Below, piece after piece: positions 17,658-26,902 of a DNA stretch of 64,000 bases. The notes below the pieces were generated by a model that was given only the letters and a program-made list of their open reading frames with translations, had not been told where the DNA came from and ran no database searches. A program made the position numbers and the translations under genes. This DNA is from Erythrobacter sp. (GTDB taxonomy: Bacteria; Pseudomonadota; Alphaproteobacteria; Sphingomonadales; Sphingomonadaceae): positions 835,333 through 899,332 of the forward strand of contig JAACTB010000007.1 in the NCBI GenBank assembly GCA_009993605.1. Direction: 5' to 3'. Within the stretch, counting starts at the first letter, position 1. Each line of letters begins with the position of its first letter.

Positions 17658-20600
17658 CGCGCGGTAGCTCCTGCGGATCCTTCGAAGGGCACGGCCTGGC
17701 CCTCCTCGATATGGCCGGCGGCGGACGGCTGCTTGCGGCTGATGTTTCTGCGCACGAGGAGATACAGCATCGGGATCAGGAAGATGCCCAGCACGGTCGC
17801 CGCGATCATGCCGCCGGCGACCCCGGTGCCGACCGCGATCCGGCTGGCCGCACCCGCACCGCTTGCCAGCACCAAGGGGACCATCCCCATGGTGAAGGCG
17901 AGCGAGGTCATGATGATCGGCCTCAGGCGCAGGCGCGCGGCGGCCTTGACCGCGTCGATCCGCCTCAATCCCCGCTCCTCTTCCTCAATCGCGAATTCGA
18001 CGATCAGGATGGCATTCTTGGCCGCAAGGCCGATGATGGTGATCAGGCCGACGTTGAAATAGACGTCCGCCGAAAGCCCGCGCAGCATCGAGAACAGGAC
18101 TGCGCCCAGCACGCCCATCGGGACGATCAGCAGCACTGCGAGAGGCACCGCCCAGCTTTCATAGAGCGCGGCGAGCACTAGGAAGACGACCACGACCGAC
18201 AGGCCGAGCAGGAGGCCGATCTGACCACCCGCCTGCTTCTCCTCGTAGGAGATGCCGGTCCATTCATATCCGATCCCGGACGGCAATTGGCTGGCGAGCT
18301 GTTCCATCTCGGCCAGAGCAGCGCCCGATGATTCACCCGGTGCGGCCATCCCCGACAGCGTCATCGCCGGATAGCCGTTATAACGCGCCAGACTGGCGGG
18401 CGCGGCGGACCATTCGGCGGTGGCGAAGGCGCTGAACGGGACCAGCTCGCCCTGCGCGTTGGGAATGCGCAAGCCCAGCACGTCGTCGGGCGTCATGCGA
18501 TAGGGCGCATCGGCCTGCACCAGCACCTGAAGCACCCGCCCATCGCGATTGAAATCGTTCGCGTAGGCAGACCCGAAAGCGATCGAGAGCGCGGAGTTCA
18601 CATCCGTCAGCGACAGGCCGAGCGCGCGGGCCTGGACCCGGTCGATATCGATCGCGACCTCCGGGCTCGGCCCCTGATCCTCGGGGCGCAGATTGGCGAT
18701 CAGCGAGCTTTGCGACGCCATGCCGAGCAATTGGTCGCGCGCCGCGGTCAGCGCCTCGCGCCCCAATCCGCCACGGTCCTGCAATTTGAGCGTGAAACCG
18801 CTCGCCTGACCCAAAGACTGGATCGCGGGCGGCTGGATCACGAAGGCGATCGCGCCTTCGATCTGGCCGAACACGCCCATGGCCTGGCCCAAGATCTCGT
18901 CCGCCGCGCTGCCATCGGCGGTGCGCTCCTCCCAGGGTTTAAAGGATGCGAACATGATCGCATTGTTCTGGCCCGATCCGAAGAAGCTGAAGCCGCGCAC
19001 GACCACGAGGTTCTCGACCTCGTCGCGCGCCAGCCACCAATCCTGGATCGGCTCGAGCGCCTCGTCCGTCCGTTCCTGCGTCGCACCGGGGGGCGCCTGT
19101 ATGGCCGTGATGAGGAAGCCCTGATCCTCGGTCGGGAGGAAGGCGGAAGGGAGCCGCGCGAACAGCAGAACGGTGACGAGGCCGAGCGCCAGAAAGACGG
19201 CGAAGGCCCGCCACGGGCGCGACAGGATGCGGTCATTGGCGCGGCCGTATTTCTCCTGCATCCGCGCGAACCAGCGATTGAAACGCCCGAAGAAGCGAGC
19301 GACCGCGCCGCGCGCGCGCGCCAGATTGCCGCGCCAGCCCGGCTGAGCCTCCGCCGCGTCGTCTGTCACGGGATCGTCGGTGTGGTCATGGCCCTGCTCG
19401 ATCGGTTTGAGGAAGGTCGCGCACAAAGCAGGCGTCAGCGACAGGGCGAGGAAAGCGGAAAAGAAGATCGAGATCGCCAGCGTGACCGAGAACTGGCGAT
19501 AGATCCCGCCCGTCGATCCGGGGAAGAAGGCCATTGGCACGAACACCGCGATCAAGACCAGCGTGATGCCGATGATCGCTCCGCTGATCTGGCCCATCGC
19601 CTTGCGCGTGGCCTCCAGCGGAGGAAGGCCTTCCTCGCGCATGATCCGCTCGACATTCTCGATCACCACGATCGCGTCGTCGACGAGGATGCCGATCGCC
19701 AGCACCATCCCGAACAGCGAGAGCACGTTGATCGAAAAACCGAACAGCCAGAGGCCTAGGCAGGCACCGGCCAGCGCGATCGGGACGACCAGCGTAGGGA
19801 TCAAAGTCGCGCGCCAGTTCTGAAGGAACAGGAACATGACGAGGAAGACGAGCACCATCGCCTCGATTAGCGTCTTGACCACCTCTTCGACCGAAGCCTG
19901 AACGAAGGGCGTGGTGTCGTAGGGGATCGACCAGGCGACATCGCCTGGCAGGCCCGCCGAGAGCTGCTCCATCCGCTCCGTCACGCCTTCGGCGGCGGCC
20001 AGCGCATTGGCGCCGGTCGCCAGCTGGACGGCCATGCCCGCCATCGGCTTGCCGTTGAGCGTCGTCGACGTGGCATAGCTCTGCGCGCCGATCTCGACCC
20101 GCGCCACTTCGCCCAGACGCACCACCGCCGCGCCGGTGCTGGCGCGCAGGATGATGTTCTCGAACTCCTCGACGCTGGTGAAACGCCCATCGGTGGTGAT
20201 CGTCGCGGTGATCTGCTGCCCATCGGCGGTCGGCTGCGCGCCGATCGAGCCGCCGGCGGTCTGCGCGTTCTGTTCGCGGATCGCGGCGAGGACCGCGGTG
20301 GGGGAAAGATTGTAGGACGCCAGCGCATCGGGATCGAGCCAGATGCGCATCGCATATTGCGATCCGAACAGCGTCACATCGCCCACCCCGCCCACGCGGC
20401 GCAATTCGTCCACGACCTGGGTCGCGGCGATATTTCCGAGATCGGTGGTGTCGAGCGCGCCGCTCTGCGACGTCAGCGCGACGATCATCAGGAAGCCCGC
20501 ATTGGCCTGGCGCACGGTGATCCCCTGGCGGCGGACCTCCTCGGGCAGACGCGCCTCGACCGTGCTGAGGCGGTTCTGCACCTCGGTCTGGGCGATATCG

Positions 20601-20899
20601 ATATCGGTGCCCGCCTCGAAGGTCAGCGTGATCGTCGCCGTGCCGTTCGAAGCGCTGGAGGACGACATGTAGAGGAAGCCCTCGACCCCGTTCAGCTGCT
20701 GCTCGATCACCTGGGTGACGTTCTGCTCCAGCGTCTCGGCGTCGGCGCCGGGATAGATCACGTTGATCGCCAGCGATGGCGGCGCGACCTCGGGATATTG
20801 CTCGATCGGCAGAGCGCGCAGGGCGATGATCCCGGCCAGCAGAATGCCGAGCGAGACCACCCAGGCGAAAATCGGCCGGTCGATGAAGAAGCGGGCCAT
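17654..20899 (-). CDS. RND multidrug efflux permease (HAE1/AcrB-like)
   Basis: 1081 residues, slightly longer than AcrB (1049). N terminus MARFFIDRPIFAWVVSLGI is the classic HAE1 start. Twelve membrane helices and two large periplasmic loops are apparent. The TM4 proton-relay aspartate pair is present in GILVDDAIVVIENVERIM. A charged insert between the two halves (about residues 495-550, with HDHTDDP and a basic helix) accounts for the extra length. It exports hydrophobic or amphipathic compounds using the proton gradient. Three bases separate it from the adaptor gene. Confidence 0.92.
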   Translation of the reverse strand: MARFFIDRPIFAWVVSLGILLAGIIALRALPIEQYPEVAPPSLAINVIYPGADAETLEQNVTQVIEQQLNGVEGFLYMSSSSASNGTATITLTFEAGTDIDIAQTEVQNRLSTVEARLPEEVRRQGITVRQANAGFLMIVALTSQSGALDTTDLGNIAATQVVDELRRVGGVGDVTLFGSQYAMRIWLDPDALASYNLSPTAVLAAIREQNAQTAGGSIGAQPTADGQQITATITTDGRFTSVEEFENIILRASTGAAVVRLGEVARVEIGAQSYATSTTLNGKPMAGMAVQLATGANALAAAEGVTERMEQLSAGLPGDVAWSIPYDTTPFVQASVEEVVKTLIEAMVLVFLVMFLFLQNWRATLIPTLVVPIALAGACLGLWLFGFSINVLSLFGMVLAIGILVDDAIVVIENVERIMREEGLPPLEATRKAMGQISGAIIGITLVLIAVFVPMAFFPGSTGGIYRQFSVTLAISIFFSAFLALSLTPALCATFLKPIEQGHDHTDDPVTDDAAEAQPGWRGNLARARGAVARFFGRFNRWFARMQEKYGRANDRILSRPWRAFAVFLALGLVTVLLFARLPSAFLPTEDQGFLITAIQAPPGATQERTDEALEPIQDWWLARDEVENLVVVRGFSFFGSGQNNAIMFASFKPWEERTADGSAADEILGQAMGVFGQIEGAIAFVIQPPAIQSLGQASGFTLKLQDRGGLGREALTAARDQLLGMASQSSLIANLRPEDQGPSPEVAIDIDRVQARALGLSLTDVNSALSIAFGSAYANDFNRDGRVLQVLVQADAPYRMTPDDVLGLRIPNAQGELVPFSAFATAEWSAAPASLARYNGYPAMTLSGMAAPGESSGAALAEMEQLASQLPSGIGYEWTGISYEEKQAGGQIGLLLGLSVVVVFLVLAALYESWAVPLAVLLIVPMGVLGAVLFSMLRGLSADVYFNVGLITIIGLAAKNAILIVEFAIEEEERGLRRIDAVKAAARLRLRPIIMTSLAFTMGMVPLVLASGAGAASRIAVGTGVAGGMIAATVLGIFLIPMLYLLVRRNISRKQPSAAGHIEEGQAVPFEGSAGATAR

Positions 20900-20902
20900 G
20901 AT

Positions 20903-22069
20903 CTACTGCGCTCCGCCGTTGCGGGCGGGCTGTTGCTGTCTCGCCGCCCCACCCGTCTGCGGCTGCACGACCGTGACCGGCGCGCCGGGGCGGATTTTCT
21001 GCAGATTGCTGACGATCACCCGGTCACCGACCTTGAGGCCGCTTTCCACGATCCAGCGCCCGTCCACCATCGCACCCAGCTTCACCGGGCGGATAGCGGC
21101 CTGCCCCTTTCCATCGACGACGAATACGGTGCCGCCATCCTCGGTCAGCGAGACCGCGCGCTGCGGCACGGTCAGCCCGTTCTGCACCTGGCCGGCAAAG
21201 ATGCGGGCGCGGACGAATTCGCCCGGCAGAAGGAGGTTCTGCGGATTGGGGAATTCGGCGCGCAATTCCACCGTCCCGGTCTCCTGATCGACCGAATAGG
21301 CGAGGAAGTCGATAAAGCCCGAAACCGGATATTCCGTCCCGTCGCTGAAGGTCAGTCGCACTTCGACCCGGTCGTTCTCGTCGAGGTCGATCTCGCCCGC
21401 GGCAATGGCGCGGCGGATGCGGATCACCTCGCTCGCGGCCTGGGCGAAGCTGACATAGACGGGCGAGATCTGCTCGATCCGCGTCATCAGCGTGCCTTCG
21501 GCCTGGCTGACCAGCGCGCCTTCGGTCACCTGGGCGCGGCCCACCCGGCCCGCGATCGGCGCGCGCACGGTGGTGTAGCCGAGTTGCAGCGAGGACGCTT
21601 CCAACTGCGCGCGGATCTGGGCGACATTGGCCTGCGCCTCGCGCGACGCGGCGAGCGCGGCATCGTATTCCTGGCCGCTGATCGCGTTCTCCTCGACCAG
21701 CGGGCGATAGCGATCGACCACGGCGCGGGCATTGGCGGCGGTCGCCTGCGCGCGCTGCAGGGCGGCCTGGGTCTGCGCGTAGCTGGCGCGCAATTCGCGC
21801 GGATCGATGCGGAACAGCGGCTGGCCGGCGCGAACATCGGTGCCCTCTTCGTACAGCCGCTGCTGGACGATGCCGGTAACGCGAGCACGGACCTCGGCCA
21901 CGCGCACTGGTTCGACCCGGCCAGGCAGTTCGATCACATTGGGGAAGGACTGGCTCGCGATGGTGACCGTGCGGACGGGGACCGGCTGCGGTGCGGGCGG
22001 CGCCTCGGCTCCGGAACATGCGCCGAGCAGGAGAGTGGCGGCCAGGCCAGCGGCAAGAAAGGGCTTCAT
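20903..22069 (-). CDS. RND efflux periplasmic adaptor (membrane-fusion protein)
   Basis: 388 residues from the ATG at 22069. Lipobox LLGAC places the lipidated cysteine at residue 18. Next come the barrel-sandwich half (IELPGRVEPVRVAEVRARV), an alpha-hairpin coiled coil (about residues 85-150, rich in Ala/Gln/Arg) and the second lipoyl half (TTVRAPIAGRVGRAQV). A Gln/Asn-rich C-terminal tail ends the protein. It bridges permease and outer-membrane duct. First gene of the operon, downstream of the palindromic operator at 22134. Confidence 0.9.
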   Translation of the reverse strand: MKPFLAAGLAATLLLGACSGAEAPPAPQPVPVRTVTIASQSFPNVIELPGRVEPVRVAEVRARVTGIVQQRLYEEGTDVRAGQPLFRIDPRELRASYAQTQAALQRAQATAANARAVVDRYRPLVEENAISGQEYDAALAASREAQANVAQIRAQLEASSLQLGYTTVRAPIAGRVGRAQVTEGALVSQAEGTLMTRIEQISPVYVSFAQAASEVIRIRRAIAAGEIDLDENDRVEVRLTFSDGTEYPVSGFIDFLAYSVDQETGTVELRAEFPNPQNLLLPGEFVRARIFAGQVQNGLTVPQRAVSLTEDGGTVFVVDGKGQAAIRPVKLGAMVDGRWIVESGLKVGDRVIVSNLQKIRPGAPVTVVQPQTGGAARQQQPARNGGAQ

Positions 22070-22133
22070 GGCGGACGGTCTTTCGCGGAGCGGCAGGATC
22101 GGAATCGGGCCTGATTGATTGTGCAGGTGCGAA

Positions 22134-22153
22134 GGTGTAATAAGCATTACACC
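22134..22153. promoter_or_regulatory. Palindromic operator, probable TetR-family binding site
   Basis: A perfect inverted repeat, GGTGTAAT and ATTACACC with a four-base spacer AAGC. It lies in the divergent region between the efflux operon and the TetR-type gene and covers the -10 and part of the spacer of the efflux promoter proposed here. Size and symmetry are typical of TetR/AcrR operators. Confidence 0.75.
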
Positions 22154-22165
22154 CTTGCCCCGCAA
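22137..22165 (-). promoter_or_regulatory. Candidate promoter of the RND efflux operon
   Basis: On the minus strand TTGCGG (22160-22165) and TATTAC (22137-22142) are separated by 17 bases, a reasonable sigma-70 match on the -10 side and partial on the -35. The operator palindrome overlaps it, as expected for a repressed promoter. Position of the start point is not known. Confidence 0.5.
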
Positions 22166-22190
22166 CCCACTTTGCTAGAGCGTTGTTAAT

Positions 22191-22805
22191 GTGACAGATC
22201 TTGCCGAATGCGACCGCCTCGACCAGCGCCGCCGTGCCATTCTGGCATCGGCGCGGGACCTGTTCGTGGAACAGGGCTATGAAAAAACGACGCTGGGCGA
22301 AATCGTGGACCGTGCCGGCGGATCGCTGGCGACGGTTTACAAACTGTTCGGCAACAAGGACGGTCTGCTGGAAGCGGTCATCTTCGAAGGCGCGCAATCC
22401 GGCGAGGCTTTGATCCGCGAGGCGAGCGCGCCCGGTGGCGATGCCGCCGCGATCCTGCACCGGCTGGCCATTTCGCTCGATGCGCATTTCCTCGATCCCG
22501 AAGTGGTCGCGCTGGTCAGGATCGTGATCGCGCGCAGCATCAACAACCGCGATTTCGCGCGGCTGTTCTTCGAACGCACCGCCACCAGAACCCGGACCGC
22601 GATCGAGGCTCTGTTCGAAAGCTGGCACCGCAGCGGTGTCGCGATGAACGGGACGCCAGCGGCTCTGGCCGAACTGTTCCTGGGCCTGTTCGTCAGCGAT
22701 GTGCACGCCGAGGCGATCAGCCACGGCATCGGCCTCGCCCGTTCCCCCGAACGCCTACGTGCCCGCACCGATTTCTTCATCCAGGGCGCCGGACTGGGCG
22801 GTTGA
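22191..22805 (+). CDS. TetR/AcrR-family transcriptional regulator
   Basis: 204 residues from a GTG at 22191; no in-frame ATG precedes it. N-terminal helix-turn-helix at about residues 33-65 (TTLGEIVDRAGGSLATVYKLFGNKDGLLEAVI region) is followed by an all-helical ligand-binding domain like that of the AcrR_C group. It is divergent from the RND efflux operon, with a perfect 20-base palindrome between them, so it most likely represses both and is released by a pump substrate. Confidence 0.88.
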   Translation: MTDLAECDRLDQRRRAILASARDLFVEQGYEKTTLGEIVDRAGGSLATVYKLFGNKDGLLEAVIFEGAQSGEALIREASAPGGDAAAILHRLAISLDAHFLDPEVVALVRIVIARSINNRDFARLFFERTATRTRTAIEALFESWHRSGVAMNGTPAALAELFLGLFVSDVHAEAISHGIGLARSPERLRARTDFFIQGAGLGG

Positions 22806-22964
22806 TCGAAGCGGTTCGGCGAACGAATGAGGGAATGGGAAAATTCGCCAGCGCGGCCGCCCCGGCTGAGTGCGACGATGCGGAAGGCTGAAGGGGAAAT
22901 TCGCAAGAGGCAGGCGCTTCGCAACCTGACAGTCGAGCTACGACAAAGTTGCGGCTGTGGAATT

Positions 22965-24218
22965 CTACCCGAACAATTCTGCAAGCACTTCTTCAATGGT
23001 ATCGTAAATCTCGTGAAGCGCGTCGGCCTCGATACAGTAAGGCGGCATCACATAGACCATATTTCCAAGCGGACGGAGCAGCACGCCGCGTTCCCGAAAC
23101 ATCGCCAGCATGCGCGGCGCGAGATCGGATAGATAGCCGTCGGCGTCGCCCACATCGAACGCCGTGATGGTGCCCGCCTGCCGCGCGTTGCGCACCTGCG
23201 GATGGGACTGGAAGCGGAGCAAGTGCGAAGCCTGCCGGGCGGCCAGCGTTGCGATCCGGTCGATCACCGGTTCCTGCTGCCAGATCGCGATATTCGCGTT
23301 CGCCGCCGCGCAGGCGATCGGGTTGGCGGTATAGCTCGACGAATGGAAGAACATCCTGGAGCGATCGGTGCTGAGATGCGCCGCATATATCGGCTCGCTC
23401 GCCATCGTGACGGCCAACGGGATCGCGCCGCCCGTCAGGCCCTTGGACAGGCAGAGGATGTCAGGTTCGATCCCGGCCTGTTCGCAGGCGAGCAGCGAGC
23501 CGGTGCGGCCCCAACCGGTCATCACTTCGTCGGCGATGAACAGCGTGCCATGTGCCGCGCAGATGCGGCGCATCTCGGCGAGGGTTTGCGGGGAATACAT
23601 CAGCATCCCCCCCGCGCCCAGCACGAGCGGTTCGACAATGAAGGCCGCCGCACCCTCGCGGCACGCTACATCGAGCGCGTCCAACGTTGCCTCTTCAGCC
23701 TCTGCGAACGGGAACGGGATCGAGGTGACGTCGAAAAGCAGCGGCTGGTAAGCGCGATTGAAGGCGCCGCGCGCTCCGACAGACATCGTCCCGATCGTGT
23801 CGCCATGATAGCCATGATCCATCACAATGATTTTGTCGCGCGGTTCGCCGCGATGCAGCCAGTAGCCGAGCGCCATCTTCAGGGCGACCTCCACACTGGT
23901 CGAGCCGGAATCGGAAAAGAACACGCGTTTAAGGTTCGCGGGCATCAGGCCGCGCAGGGATCGCGCCAGCTCTTCTGCGGGACCATGCGTCCAACCCGCG
24001 AAGATGATCTGATCGAGCCGTGCCGCCTGCTCCGCGATCGCCGCAACGATCGTCGGATGCGCATGCCCGTGCGTCGTCACCCACCAGGACGAGATCGCAT
24101 CGATCACCTCTCGCCCGTCAGCAGTGCGCAGCGTCGCTCCCTGGGCCGATACGATCTCGGGAATGGCTTCTCTCAAGCCGTGCTGGGTGAAGGGGTGCCA
24201 TATGGGCGATTCCGTCAT
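22965..24218 (-). CDS. bioA: Adenosylmethionine-8-amino-7-oxononanoate aminotransferase
   Basis: 417 residues, class III PLP aminotransferase. The N-terminal signature WHPFTQHG and SSWWVTTHGHAHP are specific for BioA. D230 (LFIADEVMTGWGRTG) and the PLP lysine K259 (LCLSKGLTGG) are present. It converts KAPA to DAPA in biotin synthesis using S-adenosylmethionine. Last gene of bioF-bioD-bioA, with its start overlapping the bioD stop by four bases. The following 159 bases to the TetR gene contain no gene that I can see. Confidence 0.93.
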   Translation of the reverse strand: MTESPIWHPFTQHGLREAIPEIVSAQGATLRTADGREVIDAISSWWVTTHGHAHPTIVAAIAEQAARLDQIIFAGWTHGPAEELARSLRGLMPANLKRVFFSDSGSTSVEVALKMALGYWLHRGEPRDKIIVMDHGYHGDTIGTMSVGARGAFNRAYQPLLFDVTSIPFPFAEAEEATLDALDVACREGAAAFIVEPLVLGAGGMLMYSPQTLAEMRRICAAHGTLFIADEVMTGWGRTGSLLACEQAGIEPDILCLSKGLTGGAIPLAVTMASEPIYAAHLSTDRSRMFFHSSSYTANPIACAAANANIAIWQQEPVIDRIATLAARQASHLLRFQSHPQVRNARQAGTITAFDVGDADGYLSDLAPRMLAMFRERGVLLRPLGNMVYVMPPYCIEADALHEIYDTIEEVLAELFG

Positions 24219-24850
24219 GCGAAATCCCCCAGCGTGAACGCATCCGCAAATTCGGCAGCAAGGGTCTCTGCGTTGAGCGGATCGATGATTGGCAATCGGC
24301 CCAGTCTGGCGACTTTGCCGATCGAACAGATGGTCGCCTCGCTATCCTCATGCGCCGCGCCGACGAATGCCATGCCAAGGATCGGGACACCGCGCGACCG
24401 CAGCGCCTCGATCGTCATCAGGGAATGATTGATGGTGCCCAAGGCCGTTCGCGAGACGATGACGACCGGCGCGCGCCATCGCGCGAACAGATCGGCGTAG
24501 AGCAGATCGCGTGTGATCGGCACCAATGCCCCACCCGCGCCCTCGATGACCAGATCGCGCTTGACGTCAGGCAAGGCGAGCCGCGCGGGATCGATGACGA
24601 GCCCGTCCAGCTCGGCCGCGCGGTGCGGTGAGCAGGGCGTCGTCAGGCGATAGGCTTCCGGCAGAATGGCGTCTTGCGGCACGCCCAGCGATGCTACGCG
24701 CGCGGCATCGCTGGCGCCGTTGGCATCCTCTTCGAGGCCGGCCTGGATCGGCTTCCAATACTTCGCCCGCAGGGCCGATGCCAGACCAGCGGCAAAAACC
24801 GTCTTGCCGATTTCGGTATCGGTACCTGTGACGACGATTGCACGGGTCAC
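24215..24850 (-). CDS. bioD: Dethiobiotin synthetase
   Basis: 211 residues. P-loop GTDTEIGKT at residues 9-17 and the second nucleotide motif VIEGAGGALVPI are diagnostic. It closes the ureido ring of DAPA with CO2 and ATP. Overlaps bioF and bioA by ATGA at both ends, so the three are translationally coupled. Confidence 0.92.
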   Translation of the reverse strand: MTRAIVVTGTDTEIGKTVFAAGLASALRAKYWKPIQAGLEEDANGASDAARVASLGVPQDAILPEAYRLTTPCSPHRAAELDGLVIDPARLALPDVKRDLVIEGAGGALVPITRDLLYADLFARWRAPVVIVSRTALGTINHSLMTIEALRSRGVPILGMAFVGAAHEDSEATICSIGKVARLGRLPIIDPLNAETLAAEFADAFTLGDFA

Positions 24851-25968
24851 AAAATTTCTCCCAAAGCGGCGGCAAGATCGTCGATCGTCTGCTCGCCGAC
24901 ATTAAGTGTGATGGATAGGCGCAGCCGGGACGTTCCGTTCGGCACCGTCGGCGGCCGGATACCGCGCACATCGAAGCCGCGTGCCTGGAGCGCGGCCGCG
25001 ATGCGCATGGTCCGCGCATCATCCCCCAGAATCACGGGCTGGATATGCGACCCTGTCGATGTGATGCCGAGCGGTTTCAACACGCGTTCGGCCCTGTCGA
25101 CATGCCCCCGCAATTTCTCGCGGCGATCGTCGGCGCGTGCAATGACCTTTAGGCTCTCGCGCACGACGACAGCGATGAGGGGAGAGGGCGCGGTCGAGAA
25201 AATGAACCCACGCCCGCGATTGATCAGAAAATCGCCCAGAATCGCAGACGACAGGATGAGCGCACCTTCGCACCCCAATGCCTTGCCGCAGGTCGCCAGC
25301 GTGACTGTGTCGTCCCGTCCGTGAAGAGCGGCCGCCAGTCCCCGCCCTTGCGCCCCGCAGACGCCGACCGCGTGCGCTTCGTCCACCAGCAGCATCGCGC
25401 CCACACGATCGGCCAGGGCTGCGAAATCCGCAATCGGGGCCTCCGTGCCGTCCATGCTGTAAAGTGTCTCGAAGGCGATCCATGGAGTGCCGCAGGCCCC
25501 TTTCGCCCGCCAGCGCTCGATCGCGTCGGCAGCGGCGTCGACGTCGTTATGCGCGAATGCCTCGCTCGGCGCGCGCGACAAGCGCATGCCTTCATGCGCG
25601 CTCGCATGGATCAATTCGTCGTGGAAGATGCGATCCCCGGCCTGGGGAAGCGTAGAAAACACGAGCGTGTTCGCGGCATAACCCGATCCAAGGAACAGGG
25701 CCCCCTCGCTTGTGAAGAAGCGCGCCGCTTCTGCCTCCAGTTCTTCGTGCTCGGGCGCATTGCCACGCAGCAATCGCGAACCGCCCGAACCCAGTGCCAG
25801 TCCGCCGTCCAGGGCGTCGCGCGCGGCCGCACGCAAGACATCCGACGATGCAAGGCCGAGATAATCGTTGGACGAAAAGTCGTGCCCCGCCGGGGCTCTC
25901 AGTTCGCGGTGGCGATCGGCCTGCCTCAACCGCTCGAGGTCGCGAGAATGAAAATCGATAAGCGTCAC
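24847..25968 (-). CDS. bioF: 8-amino-7-oxononanoate synthase
   Basis: 373 residues from a GTG at 25968, which gives the family's usual length. Longer in-frame starts add about 70 unrelated residues. No strong ribosome site is visible, so the start is provisional. Alpha-oxoamine synthase motifs are clear: FSSNDYLGLA, LLVDEAHAVGVCG (D196, H199) and PLP lysine K229 in TLATCGKALGCEGA. It condenses pimeloyl thioester with alanine. No bioC, bioH or bioB is found in the window. Confidence 0.88.
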   Translation of the reverse strand: MTLIDFHSRDLERLRQADRHRELRAPAGHDFSSNDYLGLASSDVLRAAARDALDGGLALGSGGSRLLRGNAPEHEELEAEAARFFTSEGALFLGSGYAANTLVFSTLPQAGDRIFHDELIHASAHEGMRLSRAPSEAFAHNDVDAAADAIERWRAKGACGTPWIAFETLYSMDGTEAPIADFAALADRVGAMLLVDEAHAVGVCGAQGRGLAAALHGRDDTVTLATCGKALGCEGALILSSAILGDFLINRGRGFIFSTAPSPLIAVVVRESLKVIARADDRREKLRGHVDRAERVLKPLGITSTGSHIQPVILGDDARTMRIAAALQARGFDVRGIRPPTVPNGTSRLRLSITLNVGEQTIDDLAAALGEIL

Positions 25969-26071
25969 CTTGGCACGCCCATAAGTCCCTGGCGTCGCGC
26001 TGCAAGGATAATGTCCGGTGCCGCTCGTCCATGCCAAGTCGGGACATCGGTGGCGGAGCGGCGCGTTGTCA

Positions 26072-26087
26072 CTTGCTCCCGAGCAAG
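26072..26087. promoter_or_regulatory. 16-base palindrome upstream of bioF
   Basis: CTTGCTC and GAGCAAG are perfect complements around CC. The site lies in the 172-base gap between the lipoprotein stop and the bioF start. It could be an operator for the biotin operon or a small hairpin ending the lipoprotein transcript; there is no U-tract. It does not resemble the BioR or BirA boxes as I know them. Confidence 0.35.
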
Positions 26088-26140
26088 CCATCGATCCGTG
26101 GCCGGACCAGTTCGCCCAAAGAAGGTATGATGCCAGACCT

Positions 26141-26695
26141 CTAGAGGCCGACCAGATCTCGGATGTCGAGTTCATCCCGCATCAGACCTTGCGAGCCCTT
26201 TGTCACGAGCACTTCCTGCACCGCCCGGCAGTCGACGTATTCGTCTGGCGGGACGCCATTGCGGCGCAACAGCTCGACCGCTTCCGCGCGCGACCATTCG
26301 TCCTTGCGCCCGATACGGGGGACCGTTCGCATCAAGACCGCATCATCGGGTTCGGTAATCGGCTCGCGAGCGATGATCTGCCGAAACCACTCATTGGGCG
26401 TAGGCTCGAACAGACAGCCGAAGCGCTGCCCGCTTGCGGGAAATTCGGACAGCGAAGCTGTGGCATAGCGCGTGACGAGCAAAGTCGGCGAATCGAACCG
26501 CCGGATCGCAAGGCAGTCGAAATCGCCACCGCTCGGCCAGCATCGCACACCATCCAGAAGGGGGCCGCCCTCGAAGGGGACGTCGAGCACGAAACTGCCG
26601 TCCGCCAGCTTCTCGAAGCCATCGGTTTGTTCGGAGGCGCAGGCACCGACCGCGAGGAGCGCAATCACGGCAAACCACTTGAACTGTAGTCGCAT
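26141..26695 (-). CDS. Putative lipoprotein of unknown function
   Basis: 184 residues from the ATG at 26695. A short basic N terminus and hydrophobic stretch lead to the lipobox AVGAC. The mature part is mixed and acidic, with two cysteines in VRCWPSGGDFDCLAI and another pair further on (FGCLFEP, YVDCRAV) that could form disulphides in the periplasm. I recognise no domain. It is divergent from the flippase gene to the right. Confidence 0.65.
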   Translation of the reverse strand: MRLQFKWFAVIALLAVGACASEQTDGFEKLADGSFVLDVPFEGGPLLDGVRCWPSGGDFDCLAIRRFDSPTLLVTRYATASLSEFPASGQRFGCLFEPTPNEWFRQIIAREPITEPDDAVLMRTVPRIGRKDEWSRAEAVELLRRNGVPPDEYVDCRAVQEVLVTKGSQGLMRDELDIRDLVGL

Positions 26696-26902
26696 TCCGC
26701 CAATCCTCACATGGTCAGGCTCACGCACCTGCATCGATCGTTTCGGGCGGACGCGATCATGGAAAACGAAAAGACCGATTTGCCGCGCGCCGCCGTTCGG
26801 GTATCATATACGCGGCTCCCGTTCGCTCGGGAAGAAGAAGAGATCGGCGTCGACATCCCGTTGAGCCGATCGTCCCGTGCCGGAGTCTCAAGCGTGCAGC
26901 CA

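Noticed and set aside
21024..22724. A 566-codon minus-strand frame across the adaptor and TetR genes
   Set aside because: It runs through the operator and the antisense of the TetR gene, and the protein is low-complexity Arg/Pro/Gly. The real genes there have clear signatures.
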